A stretch of 64,000 nt of DNA. Source: Acidimicrobiia bacterium (GTDB lineage Bacteria; Actinomycetota; Acidimicrobiia; Acidimicrobiales; Bin134). Positions within the stretch are counted from its first letter, which is position 1, and each line of letters opens with the position of its first letter. Of the stretch, positions 17,871 to 26,511 are shown in pieces. The DNA lies in NCBI GenBank assembly GCA_022822905.1, contig JAJDYE010000017.1, positions 153,260 through 217,259 on the forward strand, written 5' to 3'. Below the pieces are notes generated by a model that was not told where the DNA came from, did not search any database, and saw only the letters and a list, made by a program, of their open reading frames with translations. A program made the position numbers and the translations under genes.

Positions 17871-19279
17871 TCCCCATTGTCACCCCGGAGGAGATGGCCG
17901 CCATCGACGCGGCTGCCACCGAACCGGTGGAAGAACTGATCGAGCGGGCCGGCGCCGCGCTGGCCCGAACCGCCCTTGACATGTTGGGCGGCGGCTACGG
18001 AAGGCGGGTAACCGTGTTGGCCGGAAAGGGCAACAACGGCGCCGACGGACGGGCCGCCGCCGAACGGCTGCGACGCCGGGGCGTCCGGGTGGCCGTGGTC
18101 GACGCCGATGATGCGCCGAACTCGCTGCCTGCGGCCCACCTGGCTATCGACGCCGCCTACGGCACCGGATTGCGCCGGCCTTATTCCCCGCCTTCGCCCG
18201 TGCCATTGCTCGACCACCCCAACCGGACGGCGCCGATTCTGGCCGCCGACATCCCCTCCGGAGTAAACGGGCTGACCGGCGAGGTCGTCGGTGAACCCTG
18301 GATCGCGGGCCAAACGGTCACCTTCGGCGCCCTGAAGCCCGGCCTCATCCTCCATCCCGGTGCTCAGCATTGCGGCCAGGTCACGGTGGCCTCCATCGGG
18401 CTCGACGTCTCGTCGGCCCGCACTCATCTGGTTGCTGCCGACGACGTCAGTGCCTGGCTGCCGGTCCGACCAGCGGAGGCCCACAAGTGGCAAACCGCAT
18501 GCTGGGTCATCGCCGGATCGCCAGGCATGACCGGGGCAGCCCATCTGGCTGCCATTGCCGCGCTGCGGGGTGGGTCAGGCTACGTGCGACTGAGCACCCC
18601 CGGCCTCGAGGCTGCTGGCCTTCTGGCTGGTCCCGCCGCGCCCACTGAAGCTGTCGGCTTCCCCCTGTCTGCCGACGACTGGGCAGCAGCGGTCGATGCC
18701 GCTGACCTTTCTCGCTTCAAGGCCATGCTGGTCGGCCCTGGGTTGGGCCGACAGCCCCACACCCTCCAGGCGGTTCGCGATCTCGCCGCCAAGTCGCCCC
18801 TCCCCTTGGTGATCGACGGCGACGGACTCTGCGCCTTCGGCCCCGATACCCCTGAGGTGCTGTCGCAGCGCACCGCTCCCACCGTGCTCACTCCCCACGA
18901 TGGCGAGTACCGCATCCTTACCGGCGCTGCTCCCGGCCCGGATCGCTTTGCCGCCGCTCGCTCGCTGTCCGCCGCCACCGGTGCACTGGTTCTGCTCAAA
19001 GGCCCCACCACCGTGATCACCCATCCTGGTGGCGAGGCGGTGGCCGTGGCCAGCGGCGATGCCCGGTTGGCCACTGCCGGCACCGGCGATGTTCTGGCCG
19101 GACTCATTTGCGGGCTGCTCAGCGCGGGCACCGACCCTCTGAAGGCCGCCACGGCCGCCACCTGGCTGCACGGGAGGGCCGCTTCTGCCCGTCCCCCAGC
19201 CGCAATGGCAGCATCGGATCTACTCCTTGCTCTCCCCGAGGTGTGGGAAGGCGCCGTCCGACAGGCCGCAGTGAGATGA
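17867..19279 (+). CDS. nnr: Bifunctional NAD(P)H-hydrate epimerase / ADP-dependent dehydratase
   Basis: Repairs hydrated NADH and NADPH. The N-terminal epimerase domain (YjeF_N, residues 1-200) has EEMAAIDAAATEPVEELIERAG, VLAGKGNNGADGRAAAERL, and AADIPSGVNGLTGEVVGEPW. The C-terminal dehydratase (ribokinase-like, residues 215-460) has LVGPGLGRQP, VIDGDGL, VLTPHDGEYRIL, LLKGPTTVI and GTGDVLAGLICGLL. 470 aa fits the fusion. It overlaps the upstream gene by ATGA and the downstream alr by ATGA, so the three are one coupled transcript. Confidence 0.92.
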   Translation: MIPIVTPEEMAAIDAAATEPVEELIERAGAALARTALDMLGGGYGRRVTVLAGKGNNGADGRAAAERLRRRGVRVAVVDADDAPNSLPAAHLAIDAAYGTGLRRPYSPPSPVPLLDHPNRTAPILAADIPSGVNGLTGEVVGEPWIAGQTVTFGALKPGLILHPGAQHCGQVTVASIGLDVSSARTHLVAADDVSAWLPVRPAEAHKWQTACWVIAGSPGMTGAAHLAAIAALRGGSGYVRLSTPGLEAAGLLAGPAAPTEAVGFPLSADDWAAAVDAADLSRFKAMLVGPGLGRQPHTLQAVRDLAAKSPLPLVIDGDGLCAFGPDTPEVLSQRTAPTVLTPHDGEYRILTGAAPGPDRFAAARSLSAATGALVLLKGPTTVITHPGGEAVAVASGDARLATAGTGDVLAGLICGLLSAGTDPLKAATAATWLHGRAASARPPAAMAASDLLLALPEVWEGAVRQAAVR

Positions 19280-20385
19280 GGCCGACCTGGGCCGACATCA
19301 GCCTCTCGGCCATCGCCCACAACGTGAGGCTCTTGGCCGAACTCGTCCATCCCGCCAAGTTGTGCGCAGTGGTCAAAGCCGATGCCTATGGGCACGGAAT
19401 GGTCCCGGTGGCCCGAACTGCGGTGGATGCGGGGGTGAGCACCCTGGCCGTGGCCCTGGTGGACGAAGGCCGCCAACTCCGAGAGGCCGGGATCGACACC
19501 CCCGTCCTCCTCTTGTCGGAGCCTCGACCCAATGAGTTTGCCCAGGTGGTTGAATTCGAGCTCATTCCCACCGTGTACCAGGGCGAGGGTTTGGCGGCCG
19601 CCGCCGCAGCCGCCGCCGCTGCCGACGAGCGGCTATCTGTCCACCTAAAGGTCGACACCGGCATGGCCCGAGTCGGTGCATCGCCTGCGGAAGTCATGAT
19701 GCTGGCCGATGCCATCGCCGATCGAGACACGCTGGAGCTGGCCGGAGTGTGGACCCATTGCGCAGTGGCTGACGAGCCCGACAATCCGTTCACCGCGTAC
19801 CAGATTGAGCAGTACAACCATCTGCTCTCGCGGCTGCGCCTTGGCGGTCACCATGACTTCTGTCGCCACCTGGCCAACTCGGCCGTGGCTATGGCACATC
19901 CTGCCGGACGATTCGACATGGTGCGCTGTGGCATCGCCATCTACGGCATCCCGCCGTCGCCGGCATTGGCCGGCTGCCTTCCGCTTCAGCCGGCGATGAC
20001 CTTGCGATCCGAGGTGGCCATGGTCAAGACCATCGCCGCGGGCACGTCGGTGTCTTACGGTCACTACTACACCGCCCCCGCCGACACGCAGCTGGCCACC
20101 ATTCCCATTGGCTACGCCGACGGCTGGACCCGCCGGCTCGGCGTGAGTGGGGGCGAAGTGCTGATCGGCGGCCGCCGGTGCCCCATAGCCGGGGTGGTGA
20201 CCATGGACCAGACCATGGTGGACTGCGGTCTGGACCACCCGGTGTCACCCGGCGACGAGGTGGTCCTCCTGGGGCGACAGGGCAGCGAGGAGATCACCGC
20301 CACCGAGATCGCCGAGCGCATTGACACCGTCGCCTACGAAATCGTCTGCCACCTCGGCCGCCGAGTCCCCCTCCGCATTACCTAG
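19276..20385 (+). CDS. alr: Alanine racemase
   Basis: PLP enzyme making D-alanine for peptidoglycan. The ATG at 19276 gives MRPTWADISLSAIAHNVRLL and 369 aa, the family length; longer upstream readings run through nnr. The PLP lysine is in CAVVKADAYGHGM near residue 37, and the catalytic tyrosine region is TSVSYGHYYTAP near residue 258. HLKVDTGMARVG and VVTMDQTMVDCG are further family marks. A run of 14 Ala or near-Ala residues (LAAAAAAAAAADE, near residue 110) is unusual but in frame. Coupled to nnr by ATGA; its end overlaps the convergent SDR gene by four bases. Confidence 0.95.
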   Translation: MRPTWADISLSAIAHNVRLLAELVHPAKLCAVVKADAYGHGMVPVARTAVDAGVSTLAVALVDEGRQLREAGIDTPVLLLSEPRPNEFAQVVEFELIPTVYQGEGLAAAAAAAAAADERLSVHLKVDTGMARVGASPAEVMMLADAIADRDTLELAGVWTHCAVADEPDNPFTAYQIEQYNHLLSRLRLGGHHDFCRHLANSAVAMAHPAGRFDMVRCGIAIYGIPPSPALAGCLPLQPAMTLRSEVAMVKTIAAGTSVSYGHYYTAPADTQLATIPIGYADGWTRRLGVSGGEVLIGGRRCPIAGVVTMDQTMVDCGLDHPVSPGDEVVLLGRQGSEEITATEIAERIDTVAYEIVCHLGRRVPLRIT

Positions 20386-21245
20386 CGAGATGGGTATTGA
20401 ACGTCCGGCAATCCCACGGTGTACTCAGGATTGGTCTCATTCATGATCGACTCGGTGCGGGCTGCGATCCTCTCCTTGAAATCGGGATGGGGAAAGACCC
20501 AGAACTTGTCGTTTTGCACCGCGTCGAATACCAGCTCAGGGATCTCGGTCGGGTCGGTGCCCTCGTCGATGGCGTTGATCAAGGCTGTGTGAAAGGCCGC
20601 CGCCTCGGCATCGGCCGACATGGGGCCGCAGGTGTCCTCATAGGTGTCGGGACGGTTGCGCTCGGCCCGGAAGATGCCGGTGGCCACTGGGCCAGGGCAC
20701 AAGCACGACACCCCGATCGGCGCGCCGATCATGTCCAGCTCCCGATGCAGCGACTCGGCGATGGCCACCGCGCCGTATTTCGAGGTGGTGTAGGGCCCGA
20801 GCAACCCCCCGGAGGTGAGGCCGCCCACCGAGGCGGTAATCACCACGTGGCCGTCTTCGCCCTTCTCCAGCATCCGGGGAATAAAGCTGCGCACCCCGTG
20901 GATCACGCCCCACAGGTTCACGTCCAGCACCCAGCGCCAATCGTCCACGGTGTTCTCCCAGGTGAACCCGCCGGTGAGCACTCCAGCGTTGAGATGTACC
21001 AGGTGAATGCCGCCGAATCGCTCCAGGGCCGCATTGGCCAGCGCCTCATTGGCGTCGGGACTGGTCACATCGGTCAACATGAGCTGGGCGTTCTCCAGGC
21101 CGCCGACGGTCTCCGCCAGGCCGGCCTCGTCGATGTCGCCCGCCAATACGTGCATACCCTCAGAAGCGGCTTTTCGCACCATGGCCCGACCCATACCGCT
21201 GCCTGCCCCGGTGATCACCGCCACCTTTCCAGCCAAGTCCTTCAT
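20382..21245 (-). CDS. Short-chain dehydrogenase/reductase
   Basis: Classical SDR (287 aa) with Rossmann motif TGAGSGMGRAM near residue 14, catalytic Ser in ITASVGGLTSGG and YTTSK near residue 158. The ATG at 21245 (MKDLAGKVAVITG) follows AAGGGGATTGAC, better than a start nine codons upstream. The substrate cannot be told from sequence; the C-terminal part contains an extra segment (residues about 190-250) with PTEIPELVFDAVQNDKF, seen in SDRs of the subgroup annotated as cis-diol or fatty alcohol dehydrogenases. First gene downstream in a minus-strand set with the peptidase and sterol reductase homologues, though spacing (about 90 bases) does not prove an operon. Confidence 0.85.
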   Translation of the reverse strand: MKDLAGKVAVITGAGSGMGRAMVRKAASEGMHVLAGDIDEAGLAETVGGLENAQLMLTDVTSPDANEALANAALERFGGIHLVHLNAGVLTGGFTWENTVDDWRWVLDVNLWGVIHGVRSFIPRMLEKGEDGHVVITASVGGLTSGGLLGPYTTSKYGAVAIAESLHRELDMIGAPIGVSCLCPGPVATGIFRAERNRPDTYEDTCGPMSADAEAAAFHTALINAIDEGTDPTEIPELVFDAVQNDKFWVFPHPDFKERIAARTESIMNETNPEYTVGLPDVQYPSR

Positions 21246-21333
21246 GTCAATCCCCTTCGCGGTTGCTTTCAAGCACCGCCATCATGGCCCACCGAGATAT
21301 TCCTTATCCCATTGTCCTCAAACGAGGTCAAAA

Positions 21334-22215
21334 TCAGCCGACTCCCCTGATGGCTGTCTCCACGGCAGTGGCCGCCATCACGCGGACCAGTCCAAAGTCT
21401 GCCTCCACCTGGCCGGTTGCCCCAACCACCAATGCATCCCCATCACCGTCGGTGTGGGCCGGCAGCAGCGCCCGGGCCATCCCGCTGTGACCACTGCGAG
21501 CCACCCGGAAGCAGGCCACCTTGTCGAGCATGGCGTTGGTGGCGATTACTCCGATGGTGGTGTTGGTGTACGCCTCGCCGTCATTGCTGTCGGCGAACGG
21601 ATCGGCAGGCCGATGCTCATAGGTGCCGTCGATCAACGCCTGCTGCACAGAACCATCGTTGAATTCCCCAGAAGCGTTCACCGCCACCAACGCCCCCACC
21701 ACCACATCGTCTACTTGGAGCAGGGCGCCACCCAGCCCCCCCGCCTGGCGGTTTTCCGCTCCCTGCCACTTGTTCATGGTGGCCCCGGTACCCGCACCGA
21801 CCCGTCCCAAAGCCGGGAGCGCATCGCTGGCCACCCGAGCCGCGGCGTAGCCAGCATCGGGGCCAGGACGCACTGAGCCGTCGCCCTCGGTCAGGTCGTA
21901 CAACGACAGGCCCACCACGATCGGCACCCGGCCACCCCGGGTCTCAAACCCCCGACCCTGCTCCTCACACCACCGCATCACCCCGTCGGCCGCCGCCAAG
22001 CCGAATGCCGAGCCTCCCGACAGCACCACCGCGTCTACTTGGCTCACTGTCCGCTCTGGGGCCAGCAGGGCAAAATCCCTCGTTGCCGGCGCACCTCCCC
22101 GAATCTCCCCCGAAGCCGTCGTCCCCTCGGGGAACACCACCACCGTGCATCCCGTTCGGGCCGCCTCATCGGTCCAGTGCCCTACCAGCACGCCCCCGCC
22201 AACTCCTAGCATCAC
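21334..22215 (-). CDS. P1-family (S58/NylC-like) self-processing peptidase or amidase
   Basis: Homologue of the DmpA/NylC N-terminal nucleophile hydrolases (293 aa). Family marks are VVVFPEGTTASGEIRGGAPA, VLSGGSAFGLAAADGVMRW, RVGAGTGATMNKWQG, and the likely autocleavage site within YTNTTIGVIATNA (near residue 220), where an Asn-Thr bond is cut in NylC to expose the nucleophilic Thr. Substrate is unknown; relatives act on N-terminal residues of peptides or on nylon oligomers. A TACGGT box five to eight bases upstream of the GTG/ATG start suggests a leaderless transcript. Confidence 0.85.
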   Translation of the reverse strand: MMLGVGGGVLVGHWTDEAARTGCTVVVFPEGTTASGEIRGGAPATRDFALLAPERTVSQVDAVVLSGGSAFGLAAADGVMRWCEEQGRGFETRGGRVPIVVGLSLYDLTEGDGSVRPGPDAGYAAARVASDALPALGRVGAGTGATMNKWQGAENRQAGGLGGALLQVDDVVVGALVAVNASGEFNDGSVQQALIDGTYEHRPADPFADSNDGEAYTNTTIGVIATNAMLDKVACFRVARSGHSGMARALLPAHTDGDGDALVVGATGQVEADFGLVRVMAATAVETAIRGVG

Positions 22216-22266
22216 CGCCGACCGTACCGCACCCTCACTGAGCCGCGCATCGGCTCGCGAGCCGGA

Positions 22267-23403
22267 TCAGTAGATGCCCGGGACGATCCGATAGGGGACT
22301 CGCTGCCGGTATTCGGCCCACTTCTCGGGGCCGTACTTGTTGGCGCAGTGCCGGTCGTCCTGACTCTGGCGGAGGAGGAACAACGCGATGACGTAGACGA
22401 AGTAGATCCATGCCCACAGGTTGCCGAAATGACCCCAGACCAGGGCGATGGCGAGGCCGAAGCACCACTCGCCCATGTAGTTGAAGTGCCGGGCGGCGCC
22501 CCAGAAGCCGCTGCACAGGATCTTGCGGTCGCCAGCCTCGATGACCTGTGGCGCGAACACCCCGAGAAACGTGCGGTCGGGCCAGCGCTTGAACGTGTAC
22601 TTCTGCAAGCTGGCGCCGCGGGTGATGACCCATCCGGCGGCGTACAGCGCAGGCGCACCGATCAGCCACAGCACACGCCAGCCGCCTGAGAGTCCTGGGT
22701 CGGGATGAGCCGCCAAACCCCACATCGGAATGATGAACACCCAGCCATAGACGAAGAGCCCGCCCCAGAACAGCTTGAAGCCGAGCCGTTCGTGAATGAT
22801 GTCGTACGTGTAGAGCATCGTCCGCTCGAAGATGTAGTAGTCGAACACGTAGAAGGTGACGAAAGCTGCGAACAAGAAGACGCCTGGATTGAGGTCTGCA
22901 ATGTTCTCGTGGTGCCACACTGCGCCGGACCACGCGTTGAGCGACAGCATGGTTCCGCCGACCACGTAGAAGTACATTTTGAGGTCGAGACGGCCGTTGA
23001 AGAACTGCATCTCGGGGGCCCGCCCGAACCACAGGGCAAGCAAACGGTTCTTGACCTCGCCTTCGGGCTGGGTGAACACCGCTATCGCGGTCAGGATGGC
23101 GGCGAGCACCGTTCCGCCGGCCACGGCGTACAGCGATGACCGGTAGAACCAGTCGCGCGGCATGCCGGTGAGCTCGAACCACCACAGAAGCTGGGCCGCT
23201 GCGAACACCAGCAGGCCGTTGAGGCGGTAGCTGCGGGGCTGGCCGGTGGCCGCGTCGATGACGTAGCCGGTCACGCGCCTGCCGGGCAGGATCATCTGGA
23301 GCACGACGAAGGCGACCATCACGATCAGCGGCGTGAGGAACCCCAGCACCGCCTCGCCCGCAGTCAACTCAGTCAGGTGTCCGACACCGAGTTGCTCGAA
23401 CAT
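22267..23403 (-). CDS. ERG4/ERG24-family sterol reductase homologue (copy 1)
   Basis: Multi-pass membrane protein (378 aa, about nine hydrophobic segments) of the sterol C14/C24(28)/C7 reductase family. The diagnostic C-terminal half is present: ILCSGFWGAARHFNYMGEW near residue 295, GHFGNLWAWIYFVYV, then DDRHCANKYGPEKWAEY and VPYRIVPGIY at the end, forming the NADPH and sterol binding region in eukaryotic enzymes. A GGAGAGGAGG box precedes the ATG, 39 bases after the paralogue ends. The true substrate (sterol, hopanoid or other isoprenoid) is not shown by sequence; no other sterol gene lies in this window. Confidence 0.85.
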   Translation of the reverse strand: MFEQLGVGHLTELTAGEAVLGFLTPLIVMVAFVVLQMILPGRRVTGYVIDAATGQPRSYRLNGLLVFAAAQLLWWFELTGMPRDWFYRSSLYAVAGGTVLAAILTAIAVFTQPEGEVKNRLLALWFGRAPEMQFFNGRLDLKMYFYVVGGTMLSLNAWSGAVWHHENIADLNPGVFLFAAFVTFYVFDYYIFERTMLYTYDIIHERLGFKLFWGGLFVYGWVFIIPMWGLAAHPDPGLSGGWRVLWLIGAPALYAAGWVITRGASLQKYTFKRWPDRTFLGVFAPQVIEAGDRKILCSGFWGAARHFNYMGEWCFGLAIALVWGHFGNLWAWIYFVYVIALFLLRQSQDDRHCANKYGPEKWAEYRQRVPYRIVPGIY

Positions 23404-23442
23404 CGGTGGCCTCCTCTCCGGTACCGCTTCAGCCGGTCGGCG

Positions 23443-24570
23443 CTAGAAGATGCCGGGGATGATCCGGTACGGAACTCGAGCCTGGTATTCGGCCCACTTC
23501 TCTTCGCCGTACTTCTCGGCGCAGACTTTGTCGTCCTCGAACTGGCGGGGAACGAAGAACGCAACGATGAAAATAACGTATGTCCAAGCCCACAGGTTGC
23601 CGAAGTGCCCAAAGGTCAGCGCCACGGCAATCCCGTACAGGCCTTCGCCGAAATAGCCGAAGTGCCGTGCTTTCCCCCAGAACCCGCTGCACAGAATCTT
23701 GCGGTCGCCGGCTTGGATGTACTCCGGCTCGATGATGCCGAGGAACGTGCGTTCGGGCCAGCGCTTGAACGTGTACTTCTGCATGTTGGAGCCGCGAGAA
23801 ATCGTCCAGCCCACGAAGAACAGTGCGGCGCTGCCGATCAGCCAGAAGTATCTCCCGCCGCCGGAGATACCGGGGTCGGAGAGTGGCGCCAAGCCCCACA
23901 ACGGCAGCACGAACATCCAACCCCACACAAACGGCCCGCCCCAGACGAGCTTTAATCCGATCTTCTCGTAGGTGAGGTCGTAGGTGTAGAGCTGCACCCG
24001 TTCCCAGACGAAATAGTCGAAGATGTAGAAGCAATTGATGGCTGCGTAGAGGAACAAGCCGGGGTTGGCATCGGCAACGTTGTCGTTGTGCCATGCGGCT
24101 GCGGACCAACAATTGAGTGACAGCATCGTGCCGCCCACGATGTAGAAGTACATCTTGAGATCGAAGCGGTTGTTGAAGAATTGCAGCTCTTGGGCACGGC
24201 CGAGATAGAACGCAAGCAAGCGGTTCTTCTGTGCGCCTTCGGGCTGGGAGAACACCACGAAGATCGTCGCGATGATCGCGATCGCGAAGCCGCTCGCTAT
24301 CGCATACATGGTCGACCGGTAGAACCAGTCGCGCGGCAGCGCGAATGCCCACACGAGGTGGGCAAGCACGAACACCGCCACTCCGTTGAGCCGGTAGTTG
24401 AGGGGCTCGCCGGTCTTGCGGTTGATGGCGTAGCCGGGCACGCGCCTCGCGGGCAGGACCATGTGCGCCACGAAGACCGCGGCGCAGACGAACAGCGGCG
24501 TGAGGAATCCCAGCACCACCTCGCCGCCGGACAACTTGAACAGATGGTCGATGCCGAGCCAGTCGATCAT
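23443..24570 (-). CDS. ERG4/ERG24-family sterol reductase homologue (copy 2)
   Basis: Paralogue of the next gene on the same strand (375 aa). It shares most of the length, for example LPARRVPGYAINRKTGEPLN, LPRDWFYRSTMYA, FFNNRFDLKMYFYIVGGTML, WERVQLYTYDLTYEKIGLKL, CSGFWGKARHFGYFGEG and VPYRIIPGIF. In the reductase signature the first copy has HFNYMG and this one HFGYFG, which may reflect different substrates. The start ATG at 24570 (MIDWLGIDHLF) has GGAGGGG upstream; a long upstream open frame is not coding. The pair is likely one transcript, read first from this gene. Confidence 0.85.
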   Translation of the reverse strand: MIDWLGIDHLFKLSGGEVVLGFLTPLFVCAAVFVAHMVLPARRVPGYAINRKTGEPLNYRLNGVAVFVLAHLVWAFALPRDWFYRSTMYAIASGFAIAIIATIFVVFSQPEGAQKNRLLAFYLGRAQELQFFNNRFDLKMYFYIVGGTMLSLNCWSAAAWHNDNVADANPGLFLYAAINCFYIFDYFVWERVQLYTYDLTYEKIGLKLVWGGPFVWGWMFVLPLWGLAPLSDPGISGGGRYFWLIGSAALFFVGWTISRGSNMQKYTFKRWPERTFLGIIEPEYIQAGDRKILCSGFWGKARHFGYFGEGLYGIAVALTFGHFGNLWAWTYVIFIVAFFVPRQFEDDKVCAEKYGEEKWAEYQARVPYRIIPGIF

Positions 24571-24711
24571 GATCTGCACCCCTCCTCGCTCCTGCCTGCG
24601 CAGAATACCAGTATTGCCGTCAGCGGCTTGGGACCGAGGCGCTCCGGCGGCGCAGCACCCGTCCGAGTCCATAACTTGCCACTCCCCTATCGAATCTGCT
24701 GGTGGGGGGCG

Positions 24712-24717
24712 TATTCT
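24712..24717 (+). promoter_or_regulatory. TATTCT -10 box, leaderless start of the uracil-DNA glycosylase gene
   Basis: TATTCT lies six bases before the GTG start codon at 24724 and no Shine-Dalgarno sequence is present. This spacing would place the first transcribed base at or next to the start codon. Confidence 0.5.
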
Positions 24718-24723
24718 TGACTT

Positions 24724-25287
24724 GTGACGTTGACGTTGGCCGAGGTTGCCGCCAAAGCTGCCGATTGCACAAAGTGCGGGCTGGCCGAGGGCCGAACACA
24801 GGTGGTGTTCGGCATGGGCAACCCCCAAGCCGACCTCATGTTCGTCGGCGAAGGACCCGGTGCTGAAGAGGATAAGCAGGGCCTTCCCTTTGTGGGCCGC
24901 TCGGGAAAGCTGCTCGACCGGCTGATGGCCGAGGAAATCGGGCTGACCCGCGACAGTTGCTACATCGCCAATGTGGTCAAGTGCCGTCCTCCCGACAATC
25001 GAGATCCCAAACCCGACGAGATCGACGCCTGCCGCCCGTGGCTGGAGCAGCAAGTCGAGCTCATCGCCCCAAGAGTGGTGGTCACCCTGGGCAATTTCTC
25101 TTCCAAGCTGCTGCTGGACACGAAGACCGGGATCACCAAGCTGCGAGGCCAGAGCTACCCGATGCCCAACGCCGACGCCGTGATCATCCCCACCTACCAT
25201 CCGGCGGCGGTGCTGCGGGGCGGCGGTCTCCAAGAGGCTCAGATGCGCTCTGATCTGGTTCGAGCCCGCATGGCGATGTCGGGATGA
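24724..25287 (+). CDS. Family 4 uracil-DNA glycosylase (iron-sulfur type)
   Basis: Removes uracil from DNA. Motif A is [20 protein letters not shown] (near residue 43), motif B region HPAAVLRGG is near residue 159. Four cysteines suited to a 4Fe-4S cluster are visible: C15 and C18 (DCTKCGL), KCRPP near 86 and DACRPW near 101. 187 aa matches short family 4 enzymes. The GTG start at 24724 is likely leaderless. It heads a run that continues to tsaE, 19 bases downstream. Confidence 0.9.
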   Translation: MTLTLAEVAAKAADCTKCGLAEGRTQVVFGMGNPQADLMFVGEGPGAEEDKQGLPFVGRSGKLLDRLMAEEIGLTRDSCYIANVVKCRPPDNRDPKPDEIDACRPWLEQQVELIAPRVVVTLGNFSSKLLLDTKTGITKLRGQSYPMPNADAVIIPTYHPAAVLRGGGLQEAQMRSDLVRARMAMSG

Positions 25288-25306
25288 TTCCTGTCCCCTC
25301 GCCCCA

Positions 25307-25828
25307 ATGCGCCCCGACGCTCCCATGATACGAGTCCGCACCCGCTCTCCCGACAACACCCGGGAATTAGCCGCCAGCCTGGCCGAGCAGGCCCAGGCCG
25401 GCGACCTCTTGCTGCTGGTGGGCGACTTGGGCGCGGGCAAGACCACCTTCACTCAGGGGTTCGCCGCCGCATTGGGCATCAGCGAACCGGTCACCAGCCC
25501 TACCTTCACTCTGGCCCGGGAATACCACGGGCGGCTGCTCCTCCACCACCTCGATGTCTTCCGTCTCGACCAAATCTCCGAAGTGCTCGACCTAGGCCTG
25601 CCCGAATTGCTCGACAGCGACGGGGTCATCCTCATCGAGTGGGGCGACGCCATCCGCCAAGCCCTGCCCAGCGACTATCTCGAAGTAGCACTGACCTTCG
25701 TTGAGGGCCGTCCCAGCCCCCCCGACGAGCGGGTGGTAGTGCTCACCCCAGTGGGATCCCGATGGCAAGCCCGAGTAGACGAGCTGACCGCCCTCACCGA
25801 ACCTTGGTTGGAGAGCCCACCGTGTTGA
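25307..25828 (+). CDS. tsaE: tRNA t6A biosynthesis ATPase TsaE
   Basis: ATPase partner of TsaB-TsaD in making N6-threonylcarbamoyladenosine at tRNA position 37. The Walker A GDLGAGKTTFTQGFA is near residue 40, followed by VTSPTFTLAREY, HHLDVFRLD and VILIEWGD, all TsaE marks. 173 aa from ATG 25307; ATG 25325 (MIRVRTRS) is also possible and closer to other family starts. Its end overlaps the tsaB GTG by seven bases. Confidence 0.93.
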   Translation: MRPDAPMIRVRTRSPDNTRELAASLAEQAQAGDLLLLVGDLGAGKTTFTQGFAAALGISEPVTSPTFTLAREYHGRLLLHHLDVFRLDQISEVLDLGLPELLDSDGVILIEWGDAIRQALPSDYLEVALTFVEGRPSPPDERVVVLTPVGSRWQARVDELTALTEPWLESPPC

Positions 25829-26511
25829 TCCTGGGCATCGAGTCGGCCACCCAACAGGTGGGATGCGCCCTTGGCGGGCACGAGGGAGTGCTGGCCTCGG
25901 CTCACAGCGCTCGCGGTCGGCGCCATGCCGAGACCATCGCTCCCCAGATCCAGTTTGTGACCCGTCAGGCCCGGATCGAGCTGCGGGATGTGGGTTGCGT
26001 GGCTGTGGATCTCGGCCCCGGTCTGTACACCGGCCTGCGGGTGGGCATATCCAGCGCCATGGCGGTGGCCTATGCCTTGGCGGTACCGATGATCGGCGTA
26101 TCCAGCCTCGACCTGCTGGCTTTCGCCGTGCGCCACACCAACCGGCTAATCGTGGCTGCCATAGACGCCCGCCGCAGTGAGCTGTTCTACGCCTTCTACC
26201 GTCAAGTGCCCGGCGGGATCCAGCGGGTGTCAGAGGCCCAAGTGGGTACCCCGGACGATCTCGCCTCCGAGTTGCTGGCCACCAGCGAAGAGGTGCTGCT
26301 AGTGGGCGACGGCGCCCGCCGCTACTCCGAGGTGTTCGACCGGCTCCAGAAGACCGAGATCGCCGAACAAGATCTGGCCCACCCCTCGGCTGCCTCGCTG
26401 GTACAACTAGCGCACGCTCGGGCCCTGCGGGAGGAGTTTGTCAAGCCTTGGGAACTAAAACCCATATACCTTCGAGTTCCCGACGCCGACATCAACTGGA
26501 ACACCCGATGA
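25822..26511 (+). CDS. tsaB: tRNA t6A biosynthesis protein TsaB
   Basis: Inactive ASKHA-fold paralogue of TsaD that dimerises with it. The GTG at 25822 gives MLILGIESATQQVGCALGG, the standard start. Other features: VDLGPGLYTGLRVGISSAMA near residue 68 and AAIDARRSELFYAFY near 112. 229 aa is normal. It overlaps tsaE by seven bases and rimI by four (ATGA). Confidence 0.93.
   Translation: MLILGIESATQQVGCALGGHEGVLASAHSARGRRHAETIAPQIQFVTRQARIELRDVGCVAVDLGPGLYTGLRVGISSAMAVAYALAVPMIGVSSLDLLAFAVRHTNRLIVAAIDARRSELFYAFYRQVPGGIQRVSEAQVGTPDDLASELLATSEEVLLVGDGARRYSEVFDRLQKTEIAEQDLAHPSAASLVQLAHARALREEFVKPWELKPIYLRVPDADINWNTR

Noticed and set aside
19600..19626. Alanine-coding repeat in alr as a possible phase-variable tract
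   Set aside because: The GCC/GCA/GCT codons are mixed, so it is not a simple nucleotide repeat prone to slippage; a shift would also break an essential gene.
23443..25452. A 669-residue open frame on the minus strand opposite the glycosylase gene
   Set aside because: Only the part from 24570 matches the sterol reductase family; the rest lies antisense to a well-supported glycosylase gene and has no family features.
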